A stretch of DNA of 64,000 nt from positions 7,395,393 through 7,459,392 of the forward strand of contig NC_034015.1 of assembly GCF_000346465.2 (NCBI RefSeq). Reading direction: 5' to 3'. A program made the translations under genes and the position numbers. Shown here piece after piece: positions 11,345-23,439 of this stretch (positions within the stretch are counted from its first letter, which is position 1; each line of letters opens with the position of its first letter). This DNA comes from Prunus persica (Eukaryota > Streptophyta > Magnoliopsida > Rosales > Rosaceae). The notes below the pieces were generated by a model. That model was given only the letters and a program-made list of their open reading frames with translations. It had not been told where the DNA came from and ran no database searches.

Positions 11345-13594
11345 CCGTCGCAAACCCCCTCCCCGATCGTGTTTTTGTTCGATCACCGTCGCCGCCACAG
11401 ACCACCGCCGGTGAAGAGACCGGTGTCGTTTGAACCGCCGCCACCTCCTCTTCCCTTTCCGACCACTCTCCGCCCGTGGAACAGCCGGCGCTGGCTGGAA
11501 ACTGAAGAAAACCGATCGGTGTTGACAGAAATTCAACCCGTTCGTTCTCCTTCAATTCTCCTCCAAATTTGTCGAGTAAGGTATGGATTTCTACCTATTT
11601 TCCGTGCTCTAGCTGATGGTTGGGTAGGTTTGCATTGATTTTCACCGTAGCTAGCTCAGTTAGCAAATTGAAATTCGGCCGACTTTCGGCCTCCGTGTTC
11701 GGCCACTTCCGATCAGTTTTTGGGGTGGGTCCAAGAACAAAAGTGGTTCCAAATATGGTGTTATACCTAGGATAGGAGTTTGGAGCCTTGGTTTTGAGAT
11801 TTTTCGGTGATGCGTTATCGCTTTGGACACCCATCGCTGCCGGCGCGTGGGCGAGGGTGGTGCCGTGACACTGTATTCTGATGCAATCCTTAGGTCGTCA
11901 CGAGCGCATAGGAGTTCGCGGATCTCAATTTGGATACCGTTTGAGCCTCGAACGGATTTTCTATATTGTGCGATTACCGGGTTCAATACTATTGAGCCGT
12001 TGGATCGTAATCAATTTCAGATATGTTGTTCTAGATAATTTTAGAAATGTGTAGGATTCAACGGATCGTGAATCGGAGTCCCGGATACTCCGAAAACGCG
12101 AACCCTAGGGCTAGAGTTTAGAAATTATGCGATTACACGATCGTGATTAATTCGACCCTCTGATTGACACCAATACCCTCAGGACATGTGTCCTAGATAT
12201 ATTGGACCTTCTAGCGGCATCCAGATCATATTGTGAGGTCATGGACCCGTGGGGTTCCGGATTGACTTTGTGGACTTTAGCGCTTTTTGAGTTCCAAGAT
12301 ACCGCTGAACTACCCCACGTGGAAGGAAAGCTGTTATGGGCATAGGGATCACTTTAAATTGATGCACGTACTTTTAGGAGCCGGGGTAGGGTTTTTAATT
12401 TCATACTATATTGTATTAATAGAATATTATGGTCATTGAATCAGGCACCCGGGCACCGGTTGACCCGCAGGAGGGACCTTCAAGAGGTCCAGCGAGCTCA
12501 GACTATCAGTGAGTGGACTCTTTGTTTTAATAAATGAATTTAAGCAGTTTAGTTTCAGTTATCAGCTGTTTTATTCTGTTAAATATTTTATGTTGCATGC
12601 TGCCGAGTGAAATCTCCTTTAAAGAATAGAGAAAAAGATATTCTCGTTAATTATCAGATAAATGGCAGCAAAATTTTAAAGGTTACAGAAAGTTAAGTAT
12701 TCAACAGTTTTGCTTCAGAAACTTTATATTTTCTTAAATCACCTTATACCCAGTTATTAAATGTTGCCTTCGGATTATATTTGTTGCCTTCGGTTTAGTC
12801 AGCATGCTTGACAGTTGCCCCACGAGCTCCTTGGTACTCGAACTCGTGTGGAGCGAGTAATGCGGATAAAGGTGGACTACGGTCCCCTGAATCCTGCGAG
12901 TTGCGGCTCGGACTGACTTCGTGTCACTGAGACCTGCGAGTATGTGTCACCCATGGTGATGCAAGGAATTGACGGATATAAGGAATTGACGGAAATAAGG
13001 GTACACCTAGTGATAGTTTAAACTATTTTCAAATGCATATAATTATATACATGCATTGATTTCAGAAATAAAGAAAATAAGCTAGTTTGTATAACTGTTT
13101 TTACAGTGGGGTTAGTATGTTCATATGGTATTTTCTAAACTTTGTTTTTGGGTCCACTCACCCTTTTTGTTGTTTTGCGCCCCCAGGCAGTAGACGTGCA
13201 TAGGAATCCACCACCGGGCCACTTCCCATCTTCCGCGCCTTTCTTCTGATGTAGTATTTGTATTTTGCACAAAGATTCACTCCTTTGTAAATTCGTAGTA
13301 GTTGCTCTGATGTTTTGCCTTAGATTGACACTTGAACTGTTGGAATGTATATATATGTATGCTGGCAGTTGGTTGTATATATATACTTGTTTTGACAGGT
13401 GTAAAGATTTTGGTATTGAGCCAGATACAAGGGAAATTCTGCTGGTTTTTCGGTAGAAGTGAACCTTGATATTTTTTTTATCATGTTTTGTATGGAAGGG
13501 CAAATAGGTCATTTGTGCCCGACATTCGCCAGGTGTCAGACACTCACAGGGTCTGGCTCGGATTCCAAAGTGAAATTTGGATCGGGTCCTGTCA
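11042..13594 (+). mobile_element. Solo long LTR (copy a), 2.55 kb, TSD CTGTA
   Basis: It begins TGTAATGACCC, ends GGGTCCTGTCA, and is flanked by identical CTGTA at 11037-11041 and 13595-13599. It shares landmarks with the LTRs at 20778, 37337, 41844, 52226 and 57477: an opening of the form TGTAAYRCCC, a statement-like GAAACGAGTTCTTAGACACG, a CT microsatellite (11297-11342), a GC-rich block, GTATGGATTTC, GGGTGTTATACCTAGG-like sequence, ATTTTTCGGTGATGCG and a CGGGTCCTGT ending. Several GC-rich frames within it are LTR sequence, not genes. No internal region is attached, so it is a solo LTR inserted into the Mutator-like element. Confidence 0.85.
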
Positions 13595-13716
13595 CTGTAG
13601 GTACATAAACAGGTTTTAAAAAAACAAAAATCAAGACCAGAATTTCGTGTAGGTACATAACCACTCTTCCTCTGGTTCTGCTCTGGTTAGTACTAACAAT
13701 CGATGGGGACTCCATG

Positions 13717-16695
13717 TCTGTGGACTTTACGATTGGGCTGATGAAAGGAATGTGCCTGCAAACCCAGATTTTGAACGACATTACAGGGTTTGGGGGAATC
13801 TAATGTTAGAGAATTTGTGGTTTCAATGGAGGGAATAGATCAAGGCTGAAATGGTGGTAAACTGAAAAGTTTTCTGATTGAAACGGTAGTTATGAGTTTT
13901 TTTGTAAATGATTAGATTTTAGATGCATTGTTTACCTACAATGGCAACTAATGTAAATAAATACAATATTATGACATCTCTAATGGGGCATTACAATTTG
14001 AATTTGGGTTTTCAACGTATTTATATAGATAGATGGGTTTATGTCTAGGGGATATCAGTTGTATGGGCTTATATTGGAGTCTCTCTTTTAATTTTGATAC
14101 TTGTAATTGGCGTTTATAGGTATTTTGGATTGTCTAAGATAAGGTTGGACGAGGAGTTCATCCTTAATCTTATATGCATTATGAATGAATGAGTTGTTGT
14201 TAAAGCCAGGGTTCAAGCTAAGACACTTCTTGGTTCTTAAGTGTTATTCGTAAACTTAATGGGTTCTAGATTAAATTTGGCTATGGGGTTCATTAGTAGT
14301 TGGGTGTAATTGAGGATACTTGATGACACTGCGGCCGAACAAATCATCAAAATAAAGAAAAAACGAACCCTTGGAATTGAATTGGAACATTATTCACAAA
14401 ATCAATTCAATACATAGAATAGGATTGTTATGGTGAAGTCGGAATATGGGAACAACTTTCCAGAGGAGTTGGACTTCTTATGTGTTTTGGAATACGAGGA
14501 GAAGTAAGTATATTTTTATATTGTTACATTGTCATTAATGCTATGATTGGTTGTATAATATCATATTTGAATTGTAACAGGACATTGCGCGGCCTACTGA
14601 GTCATAGCCTGCTATTCATGGTGCCAAGAGTTAAACTGGAGTATATGTTTTATTTAGTAGGGCTCCTTTTTGACAGCAACCACCTAAGTTAGAGGTTTGT
14701 TTTTACCCTGAAATGCGTTGGTGGTTCATGCTATATGCTAAGGATCCTAGCTACAGTCGTAATTGGAAGTGGGAACTGAGCAAGTACGAAAATTATAATT
14801 TCATCTTAGGCCGGCGTAATTGGTGTCTAGTTGCATTTCTCATATGTGGCAGAAATGCTGGGGAGCACAATTCTTTGGTAAGAACATAATGTTGATTCAA
14901 TTTTATTATTATTATTTCAAATTGCATTTAATTATTTTTTTGGTTTGGCTCGATGATTTGGATATGGTCAGCTACCTATTTTCTAGTTGCTTCCCTAACG
15001 GCATATTCAACAAATTCGACGCATAATTGCGGGTTGAATAGCATACAAGATCATTTATGCCAGGTTCTGTTTGATTTGCTGGAAATTTGGATTTTTATGA
15101 TGAAAATGTTGATGTTTGTTAGCAACAGGTTCTGTTTTGGGATTATGTGATGAAATATTGATATCTTTGTTTACCAGGTTCAGTTATTGTAAAGCATGTT
15201 CTGAAACAAATTCATATTCTTGCAATCAAACAGTAAAATAGTTGGGATAAAATACTAATCCCCTTTCCAACAATAGAAAATCCCCAACAAGCAACAATAA
15301 AACATGCCCACAAACAAGCTACAAATGGGACTTCTTGATTCATCTTCTTTATTCGAGAAAAAGACATGCAAACGTGTCAGGCCACGTGAAAGTTGACTCC
15401 TTTTGCTCCTCAATGGTAATAAAGGAAAGGATATCAATGAGAATATGGTATACAAGAAAAAACAAGTCAAGCCTTGTCCTATCCATGTATGAAACGTCGT
15501 CCTCCATTCCACCTCTATCCCTGGGAAATATTTCCATTACCTCTATCCATGTTATTTTTGTTTTCATCTTCCTCAAGCTCCACCTGCTATGTTTATCTAA
15601 TCACTCTAATTTATCTTCTTTTTTATAATAAACAAATGTATTTTATTGAACAGAAATGAAATTACAACACAGGGTTCTCTCACACTTAAGATATCATGAA
15701 CCTCTCTACCTTGATCCAAACTCAGCTTTTGACTTGCGCTATCCGTTTTACACAAGTTTTTCTGCTTTTATATGGTCTTTAATCTACTTAGTTTGGATAT
15801 TAATCTTCATTTTGTTGGTTGAGATTTGGAGTTTATGATTTGTTGGGATTTTGAGTTTGGAAGAAGAAGAAAAAATAATATTGGGTCCAATAATAGTTAA
15901 ATCAAGAGATTTTTATTGCTGGATAGACATAGATCTCATCTAGTAGTCCCTATACAAATGGTTGCAGTATGCCATTGATAATTGATGTATTTTATTCCAA
16001 CCAAAAAGTACTGGTATCCAGATCATGACCATTTGCTTTGGACCCTGGCTATAAACAGTGCTTACTAACTAACTATTGACACCCATTTTGCGCCGATGGG
16101 TGTCTAAAATTTCGTTTAAATTTGCGGGATTTGATCCTAAATTGATTGTTTAAGGGTCAATCATGACCGTTGTTTAATTTTTTATTTCAACATGGAAAGT
16201 TTGTGGCTCAGTCTCCATTTTCTTGGTGGAGTTATTCTTTTTCTGCTGGGATGGGATGAAATTGCTGCTCATAATACCTGTTAATTTGATGCATTTTTCA
16301 TTGGATTCTGGCAGATCAAACATCTGTTAATCTTATATTGAAACCATGCGTCGTTTCCTGCGCTACTTTTGCTTGAAGAGTTCCAAAGTTGATAGACATA
16401 GACTTGGGTATGAAGACCCTACTATTCTTGCTTCAGAAACTGCTTGTAAGTAGAAGACTCGAGAGTTGCTTTAATTACTTGGCACAAGTTTTCACTTGTT
16501 GTGGAGCTTTAACAAATTTATGTTGATTGAGTTGCCTGCATATATTTATTTCTGGCATTGTAAATGAAGCCATCGTGTTGATGCCGTGCTGTGCATATAA
16601 CTTTCTACTACTGATTGTCCTTCCTCCTCTAGTCTCTCTCTTTGTGAGTTGGGAGGAGGAAGTATATACCATGTATGTGCCTTTATATTCACATG
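13717..16695. other. Intergenic, no gene supported
   Basis: About 3 kb of AT-rich sequence with only short, unconserved frames. A 34-codon frame starting near 16348 (MRRFLRYFCLKSSKV...) has balanced composition and could be an exon of an unknown gene, but no flanking exon or clear splice context supports it. Repeated TTCTGTTTTG and ACAGGTTC words near 15060-15180 suggest old repeats. Confidence 0.4.
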
Positions 16696-16698
16696 TTA

Positions 16699-17232
16699 GA
16701 GCATGTCCACCCCAAAGGGCTAAGGCTAAGGCAAGGGCTGCCACTATTCACGTGAATAGTGGTAGCCTTGCCTTTTTTGGTTCCATCCCAAAAGGCTAGG
16801 GCAAGGGCAAGGAAAAAAAAAGGAATATGCAACAAAATATAAACAATTTAGAAATGCAAGAAACAAATAAATATGGAAGAAAATATAAACAATTTACAAG
16901 TGCAAGAAAAAAAATTATTACAATTTACAAATATTGGAAGGAGAAGAGTTTGTATGAGGATTTGGTGTGGAAAGTAAATAAAATTGTTATGTATTTATAG
17001 GGAAAACATCCGTAATTTTTTGGTATTTTTTTTTTTAAAAAATTGAATTTTTTTCCATTTTTTTCGCTTGTTGACGTCAGCACCTTTGGGCTTGAGCCCA
17101 GGCAGGATCTGCCCTTGGGCTTGCCAAGGCTAGTGGGACCCAGGGCTTGCCCGGGGTGGATTGGTAGCGTTGGAGGTCCAAACTTGGCGTGGGGGGGCCT
17201 GTTGCCCTGGCAGTCCTGCGCTGGACATGCTC
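16699..17232. mobile_element. PIF/Harbinger-type MITE, complete, TTA target site
   Basis: A 534 bp element with inverted ends GAGCATGTCCACCCC and ...GCGCTGGACATGCTC, flanked by TTA at 16696-16698 and 17233-17235. Left-hand interior: CACTATTCACGTGAATAGTGG, itself a palindrome. Right-hand interior: GTTGACGTCAGCACC and GCTTGCCCGGGGTGG. Same family as 4356. Frames inside it are not genes. Confidence 0.85.
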
Positions 17233-17235
17233 TTA

Positions 17236-18414
17236 AAGTTCTTCCAAGGCAGTGCCATGTCCTTTCCGTCACTTGGTCATGCTAGGCAATGTTGCAGCTG
17301 CCAAAACACAAACTCTGGGACTGCGGCGCTATTGCCTGATGTTTGCTACTTTACTATTAATGTTGGTTGCTTCTTTTTATTGTGTTACCCTAGAATTCCG
17401 CCCTCTTTCACCTGCTGTGATGGGTTTGCATAGTTGCAAGGTTCACCACATATCACTGACTCACCATATACTTACTGTTTGAAATTTTGTGTATTTGCTT
17501 TGCTAATTGCATGTGTTTGTATGGAATGGGTGGTCATAATCTGTACAGCTCAAATTTCTAAATTTTGGTGCTTTAATTATTTTACAGTTACAGTAAATGA
17601 AGTGGAGGCCTTGTTTGTATGATTTGTTTAAGAAACTAAGCAGTTCCATAATTAAAGATGGTCTTCTACACAAGGTATTTCCAGCTAAGGTTGCATTTTC
17701 AATCTTCTGACATTTTACTTGAGATGACCGAGTGTTTGATCAGCAATCTGAAATTGTTGCAGACTCGAAATAGAATCTTAACTGTTTCATTTTCTTAATA
17801 TGGCTTGCACTAAATCTTTGACATGATATGAACAGGAAGAATTCCAACTTGCACTATTTCAAAGCAGCGGTAAACAGAATCTTTTTTGCGGACAAAGTGA
17901 GTGCAAGCTATATTATTACTTAATTTTCTTCAAGTTTGTGTTTGTGAGTTTGTACTTTGGATCAAAGTGCTGCATGCTACAGTCAAGTGTGTGAGGACTT
18001 TATGGCAAAATTCTATAGTGAGGGTGCCGTATATGGACCTTCATATTAGCAACAACATCATTTCATTAAACTTAAGTGAAGTTACTATTCAGATGAATCA
18101 TGTGGTAAATATAAAGGTGCACATCTATGGTTCATATATAGCACCATCACCATAGAATGACTCGGACTTTATGACCTTTCATACAAAAAGAAAAAGGCCT
18201 TTCATAAGGGTTGGCAGCACAAGAAGTCTGGCTTCACTTTTAACCAAAGACACCGCAGATTCGTTGCCTTCATTGATCATCATCGTGTGGTTGTGGTTTA
18301 CAGAATTTTCCTCTAAGGCCAGTCCAATGGTGAAAGGAGACAATGCAATGGTGATGTGGTTGGGCTTGATGTTTTTACATGGAAATCGAAATACGATCAT
18401 CTTGACATGAATAT
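17236..18414. other. Intergenic, no feature recognised
   Basis: Sequence between two Harbinger copies. Short frames only (up to 90 codons), with no recognisable domain or conserved composition. Confidence 0.4.
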
Positions 18415-18417
18415 TTA

Positions 18418-18745
18418 GAGCACTTCCACCCATTTGTAATGGTAAAGGGCAAGGGCAAATACTATTTAGGTGAATAGTGGCAACCCTTGCAAAAAGTAAG
18501 GTGTGTTTCCATTCATTGGCATGGCAAATGGCAAATACTATTCACTTTTCAATTTTTTTTTTTCTAAAACCTAAACAATTAATTTGGAGAAGATTTTCGG
18601 TTCCCACGTGTCAATATTTATTATAAAATTCACATCTCATAATTCGAATGAATTTTTCGGATAAGATTCAAATTTCAAAGTGAAAAATAATAGAAGGAGA
18701 AGAAATTGTATGAGGATTTGGTGTTGAATGTGAACAATGGTAGGT
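18418..18745. mobile_element. Harbinger-type MITE, left part; target of a LINE insertion
   Basis: It starts GAGCACTTCCACCC after TTA (18415-18417). It contains ATACTATTTAGGTGAATAGTGG and GAAGGAGAAG...TGTATGAGGATTTGGTG, matching the element at 16699 in order. The match stops at AACAATGGTAGGT (18733-18745) and resumes at 27492 with the same 13 bp followed by ATTTATAGATAAAAAGTCC, so 8.7 kb was inserted here. The right part runs to about 27600, after which the sequence diverges and no right end was found. Confidence 0.75.
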
Positions 18746-19015
18746 TTTTTTTTGTTTTTTTTGGGTCATAAGAGATACTTCATAAACCCCAGACAGGGGA
18801 GCCAAAAGGAGAATACAAGATAAGCATAGGAAAGGAGTACATGCTAGACACAGCTTAGTACAGGAAACCTAACCTAGCAAAACAAAATATTAAATAACAG
18901 GGGGGCAAGGAAGCCCATCAGAAGTTAAAACACCCATAAGGGATAGTGGTGGCTGATCCAGCTAGGTGATCCTATGCACCGCTCCTCTACCGAACGAAGC
19001 CGCACCGTGAGCCAC

Positions 19016-19492
19016 TCATTTCTTTTTGCGAGGGATCCAACTCCACTCGACTGCATCAAACATAGCTTCCATATGCCTAATTTCTAGAAGGATAGGAAAA
19101 ATTTCCCAAGCACGATTTTCATGCTTCCCATCAACACCAGCCTTGAGGACAAGGGAATCTGTCTCCATAGTAACCTTAAGATAATTAGACAGCAACGCCA
19201 ACTTAAGCCCACCCAAAGCTGCTTCTGCCTTTGCCAGCAACACAGAATGACATATCATACTTTCTGCAGAACCACCGCATAGCAGTTCTTCCGAGTCACA
19301 GATCATCACTCCAAGACCAGAACGTTTGGTGTCCTTTCTCCAAGCCGCATTAAAATTAACTTTAAACCAACCTCTCCTTGGAGGTGACCAACGAGCAGAG
19401 AGGTTATCCATACTTAGATTGATGAATGAAGCAGGGGCAGTAGTTTTTTGAATCTTCATAAATAACTTTGTCGAAGAGGAGGCAGACCTCAA
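19016..19492 (-). pseudogene. LINE RNase H domain
   Basis: A 158-codon frame with the RVT_3/RNase H pattern. It begins WSPPRRGWFKVNFNAAW, continues with the Glu-containing segment AKAEAALGG and then METDSLVLKAG, and ends near the LINE 3' end. Family members usually read KVNFDGA or KVNFDAA at the first motif; here the catalytic Asp is Asn (FNAAW). The second acidic residue (E of AKAEAA) and third (D of METDS) are present. The missing Asp predicts loss of RNase H activity. The frame is separated by stops from the zinc-finger segment just upstream at 19520. Confidence 0.8.
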
Positions 19493-19519
19493 AATATCAA
19501 TAGGCTCTAGTTTAACTCC

Positions 19520-20138
19520 TTAAAAAATAAAACGACACCTCCTTTTCCAAATAGCCCACAAGATAAAGCTTATATAGGTCAAGCACCAATTTTTATCTAC
19601 TTTAGAAGATAACTCCATTTGGGTCAAGTTAAGAAACCACTGATCAAAAGTTCGAAAGCTTTGGGGATTGATTCTATAATTTAACTCAGAGCCAAACCAA
19701 ACTGTTCGAACACAAGGGCACAACAAAAACAAATGTTCCTCTGATTCCTCCAATTCTTCACAGATAGGGCATAAAGGAGACTCCCTAATTTTTCTTCGAA
19801 AAAGATTCAGACATGTAGCGAGAGAATGAGAGAGCAGTCTCCAGAGGAACATTTTAATTTTTGGCTGAGAAACCACAACTCTTTCCACACCACCAGATTG
19901 ATAATATGGGAAGAGTGAGCACTAACTCCAGACAATTTAGAGCATAGAGAATGAATTCTGTGATACCCCGACTTAACAGAGTATTGGCCATTAGCACTCC
20001 ATGGCCAATATGATCTGGATTACCAACATTACCAATGGGAATGCTCCTAATTGCATCCATAGTTTCTCGATAAAGGACCATGCATACATTTTGGAAGTTC
20101 CATTGATGGGAGTCTTTGTCCATAATATCAGTCACCAA
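19520..20138 (-). pseudogene. LINE zf-RVT (zinc-binding in reverse transcriptase) segment
   Basis: Two overlapping frames (19854-20138, then 19520-19888) together cover the zf-RVT region. The second contains KIKMFLWRLLSHSLATCLNL, then CPICEELEESEEHLFLLCPC, giving the Cys-X2-Cys...His...Cys ligand pattern, and ends with SFILWAIWKRRC. A frameshift near 19870 separates the halves. In plant LINEs this region links reverse transcriptase to RNase H and is probably nucleic-acid binding. Confidence 0.8.
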
Positions 20139-20770
20139 CTGGGTTAAATTCGCATGGACAGAACTGGTAGGATGAGTGACACCACAACGAGGAGCACGAA
20201 GCCATTAATCCTTCCAAATATTAGTATTTTCACCACTCAAGGTCTGGACCTAGCATGATTTAGCACCTCATCTCTTCTTGCAATAAGACTTGCCCAAACC
20301 CAGGAGGCACGATGACCCTTCTTAGCTTTCCAAAAATCCACCTGCTGGAAATAGCGCGCTTTAAGAACTTGAGCCCATAGAGCGTTCGGGTTTTGGATTA
20401 ATTGCCACCACTGTTTGTCGAGTAAGGCAAGGTTGAACTCTTGTAAGTCACGAAAACCTAACACACCATTCATCTTGCTCTTACACAAAGTGTGCCAAGA
20501 TTTCCAATGCATACCTGAATCCTTTTCTTGATTTGCCCACCAAAATCTCGCAATATCACTGTTGATTTCTTTGCACAAGCTAGCAGGGATTGTCCTAGCC
20601 ATAGTTTTAATGAGGAACTCTTTTCCCACTAATGAGAGAGAGCTAGATTTCCAGCCTTGCACTTTCTCATTCTTTCTCTGATATAACCAAGAGTTGATTT
20701 TTTTTTATCTTCCCCATATACATGGAAGACCCAGGTAGACCCCTGGATTAACAACACCTTTTATGCCAAA
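20139..20770 (-). pseudogene. LINE region between reverse transcriptase and zf-RVT
   Basis: The longest frame (20237-20662) begins MQGWKSSSLSLVGKEFLIKT and includes INSDIARFWWANQEKD and WHTLCKSK, typical of plant LINE polyproteins downstream of the FADD motif. Immediately upstream on the minus strand, a GLPCIWG-like segment lies near 20715-20735 and abuts the solo LTR. The reading continues beyond that LTR at 23440. Confidence 0.75.
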
Positions 20771-20777
20771 AACAGAA

Positions 20778-23433
20778 TGTAACACCCCGACTCCAAAATT
20801 AACGTCTATTTTAATTGATTTAAAATAAATTACGAATTTACCTTTGGGGTAAGGGTAAATTGGTCATTTTCTTATCCGGAAGGATTTTGGGACCACGAAT
20901 GGTATTTTTGGGTAGGTGGTACTGAGAGGAATTGGTAGACATGCGATAGACTTGAAACGGAGTTGTAACAAAAAAGTTACCAGCAAAACATTATCAGTGG
21001 TAAAACTGTAAATATTTTAAAAAGTTTGGTAAAAATCAGATTTTTTTCACCTAAGCTCTCTCTCTCCTCGCGCGCGCTCGACTCTCTCCCCGACACCGAC
21101 TCTCTCTCTCTCTCCCCGACACCGACTCTCTCTCTCTCTCTCTCTCTTCGGTTCTCTCTGCACCGGCCACGGCCAGGCACGCCACCGGTCCCGATCAACT
21201 CGTCTCGACGTCCCGATCAAGGCTAGCCAGTTTTCCCCGTCGGAAACCACGAACTCCGACCACAAGCTCGACTGGTTTGAACCGGAGCTTTCCCGTCGTG
21301 GCGCCGCCGCCTCCGCTGCCCAAACCCAGTGAGTAAGGTATGGTTTCTCATCCATTTTCCGAGTTCTAGCTGACTGTTGTATAGGTTTGGACCGATTTAT
21401 TGTCTAGAAAATTGATTAGAAAACCTAGGTTTTGGCTGGATTTCAAAGTAAAATTTTGGCCAGTTGCCACTCGAATTGGACCTTTCCATAGTTGAATGAA
21501 GTGATCTTGACCTTGAGTAGAAGCTAGGATAGGAAGGGTGAGCTTGGGTGTGGAGTTTTTTCGTCACCAGAATTACTCTACACACCCACGCGCTGCCGGC
21601 GCGTGTGGCGGCGCGTGGGCGAGGCTGGTGAAGATGCAATTTAACCCGATGAGATCCTTAGGTTGTCACGAGCGCATAGGAATTCGTGGATCTCAATTCG
21701 GATGTCGTTTGACTATCTAACGAATTTTCTCATATTGTGCGTTATCCGGGTTCGATAGGTTCTGACTGTTAGATCTTTTCCGAATTAAAATATGTTGTTC
21801 TAGGTATTCCTAGGACTGTATGGGACTTCAAGGATTATGAATTGGAGCCCCGGATGTTCCGATTCAATAATGCAAAGTTTGCGGGTTAGCGATAACCGTA
21901 AAATCACGAACGATTCATAAACCTGTAATCGGACTCTATGATACCTTCTTCAACGTGGACATATTGGGAATTTGGGAAATTAATATTTAATTTGTGATTT
22001 CCACTTCGACATACTTTTATATTAATTAAAGGTTCGTATCTCGAAATAGGTGTTTCGACTACACGTACTCAGCAGGCAGGACCCTCACGTGGTCAAGCAG
22101 CATGGGAATATTTGTGAGTGGACTTTGTTTTCAATCATATGCATGGTTTTATTGATGAAAGATTTTTGCATAATGTTTTAATGGCTTATTGAATATATTA
22201 TATTCATGAGTTGAATGTGATGTTTGTATAGCGCTTGGCAATATATTGTGAGTTTGGCATTTTGGGTATTGAGAGTGTATTTTTATAAGGATTTGGGGGA
22301 AGTATATATATATATTCTCTATAGGCGAGATACTTGGGTTGTTAAGTGTGTTGTGAAAGAACTTGATTATGAGGGGTTGTGGAGAGAAGTTGTATGATTA
22401 CACTATGTAAGTACCTTCCCCAGTTATTAGACTTTCCACATGCGACGTTGGATGTTTCGGCATGCGAGACACTTTCCATATGCGGTGTTGGATGTTCCGG
22501 CGTAAGGAAAGACTCTGTATAGTGTTTAGGGTCATCACCCATAGCGTTGGATGTTCCGGTGTGTGATGATCCAGTCTGTGCACGTAGGACATAGTTTGGG
22601 AGCTACACATGGCGTTGGATGTTCCGGTGTAGGAGCTTTGGAGTTTCGTCCCCCGGTTGGACCGCTCATCCCTAGACGCAAGATAGCACTTGGAAATCCT
22701 GCGGACTAGTCAAACGATCCCCCAGTTGGATTGTTTCCCCGGTACCTAGGTAGTGTGATGGGTATATCGTATAGCTATGTATAGTTATATTTATATATAT
22801 ATTTTTATGTATATGTATAGTTGAGTGAGTGAAGAATTAGAGTTTTTTAGTGGTTTGGCAGTAGATGATTTTTATTTTGAAGAGTTTTAAATGAATCATG
22901 TTTTGAGTAATTAATTATTGAATTGTGAACCTGCATGACTTGAGCATTATTTTTACGTGGTGGGGTTACTATATTGTTTTTAACTGCAAGTCTGGTTTTT
23001 GTCCACTCACATATTTTCTGTTTTGCGCCTCCCAGCCAGTAGTCACTCCAGGAAGCGTGCAAGTGGTGTACGAGGCTCGAACTGTGAATCTTCCTAGTTA
23101 GGATTTGAGTGATTTCTTCTACTCAACTGTTCTTGTAATCTAAATTCAGTAGATGCTCTGTTATCGCCCATAGTAGATTTTACTTGTGAGGCCGGAGGCC
23201 ATTTTAGTATGACATGTTGAATTATGAAAGCATGCTGCTGGTTGAGATTTTTATTTTATGTATGTTACAGGTTGAAATTTTTTGTTGGGTTTGCATAAAT
23301 TACAGGGGAGACTCTACCAAAATTTTGGTAGAAAGTCTGTGTTTCTTCGTAAGTGGGCCCGGTATCGGAAAGATTTCGGAACAAAGACTGGGTCCGCTTC
23401 AGTTTTCGGAAAATTCCAGGGCGGGTCCTGTCA
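20778..23433 (+). mobile_element. Solo long LTR (copy b), 2.66 kb, inside the LINE
   Basis: It begins TGTAACACCCCGAC and ends GCGGGTCCTGTCA. The flanking five bases are CAGAA (20773-20777) and TAGAA (23434-23438), a target duplication with one mismatch. The LINE coding sequence continues on both sides, which proves insertion. A CT microsatellite lies at about 21056-21150. Positions 22430-22640 hold four hairpin modules with the core GTTGGATGTTCCGG. It is closest to copy e (57477-59915), with which it shares GTACCTTCCCCAGTTATTAG and other stretches. Confidence 0.85.
22430..22640 (+). repeat. Four hairpin modules with core GTTGGATGTTCCGG in LTR copy b
   Basis: The core recurs at about 22447, 22487, 22547 and 22614, each flanked by its own complementary arms: CATGC/GCATG, CTTTCC/GGAAAG, TCATCAC/GTGATGA, and AGCT+ACAC/GTGT+AGCT. 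The core is kept while the arm sequences differ completely. The equivalent modules of copy e lie at 58900-59105. Confidence 0.75.
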
Positions 23434-23439
23434 TAGAAC

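Larger units (their letters stand above)
9713..13716. mobile_element. Degenerate Mutator-like element (inverted ends), split by a solo LTR
   Basis: Positions 9713-9835 (CATGGAGCCCCG, ATTGTTAGT, ACCTACACGAAA, TTAAAACCTGG) reappear in inverted orientation at 13716-13595 (CATGGAGTCCCC, ATTGTTAGT, ACCTACACGAAA, TTAAAACCTG). The left end carries a second tandem copy of part of this sequence at about 9857-9960. Long inverted ends enclosing a Mutator-transposase N-terminal fragment (10388-10897) indicate a MULE. The solo LTR at 11042-13594 accounts for most of the present length. No 9 bp duplication was found, so the outer limits are uncertain. Confidence 0.55.

Noticed and set aside
11369..11638. 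Pro/Arg-rich frames in GC-rich blocks (also near 21047, 37640, 41886, 53819, 57516)
   Set aside because: They sit in the GC-rich part of the long LTRs, differ in frame and strand between copies, and are not conserved as protein.
16348..16450. Small protein MRRFLRYFCLKSS...
   Set aside because: Plausible composition, but no homologue recognised and no splice partner found; too short to call a gene.
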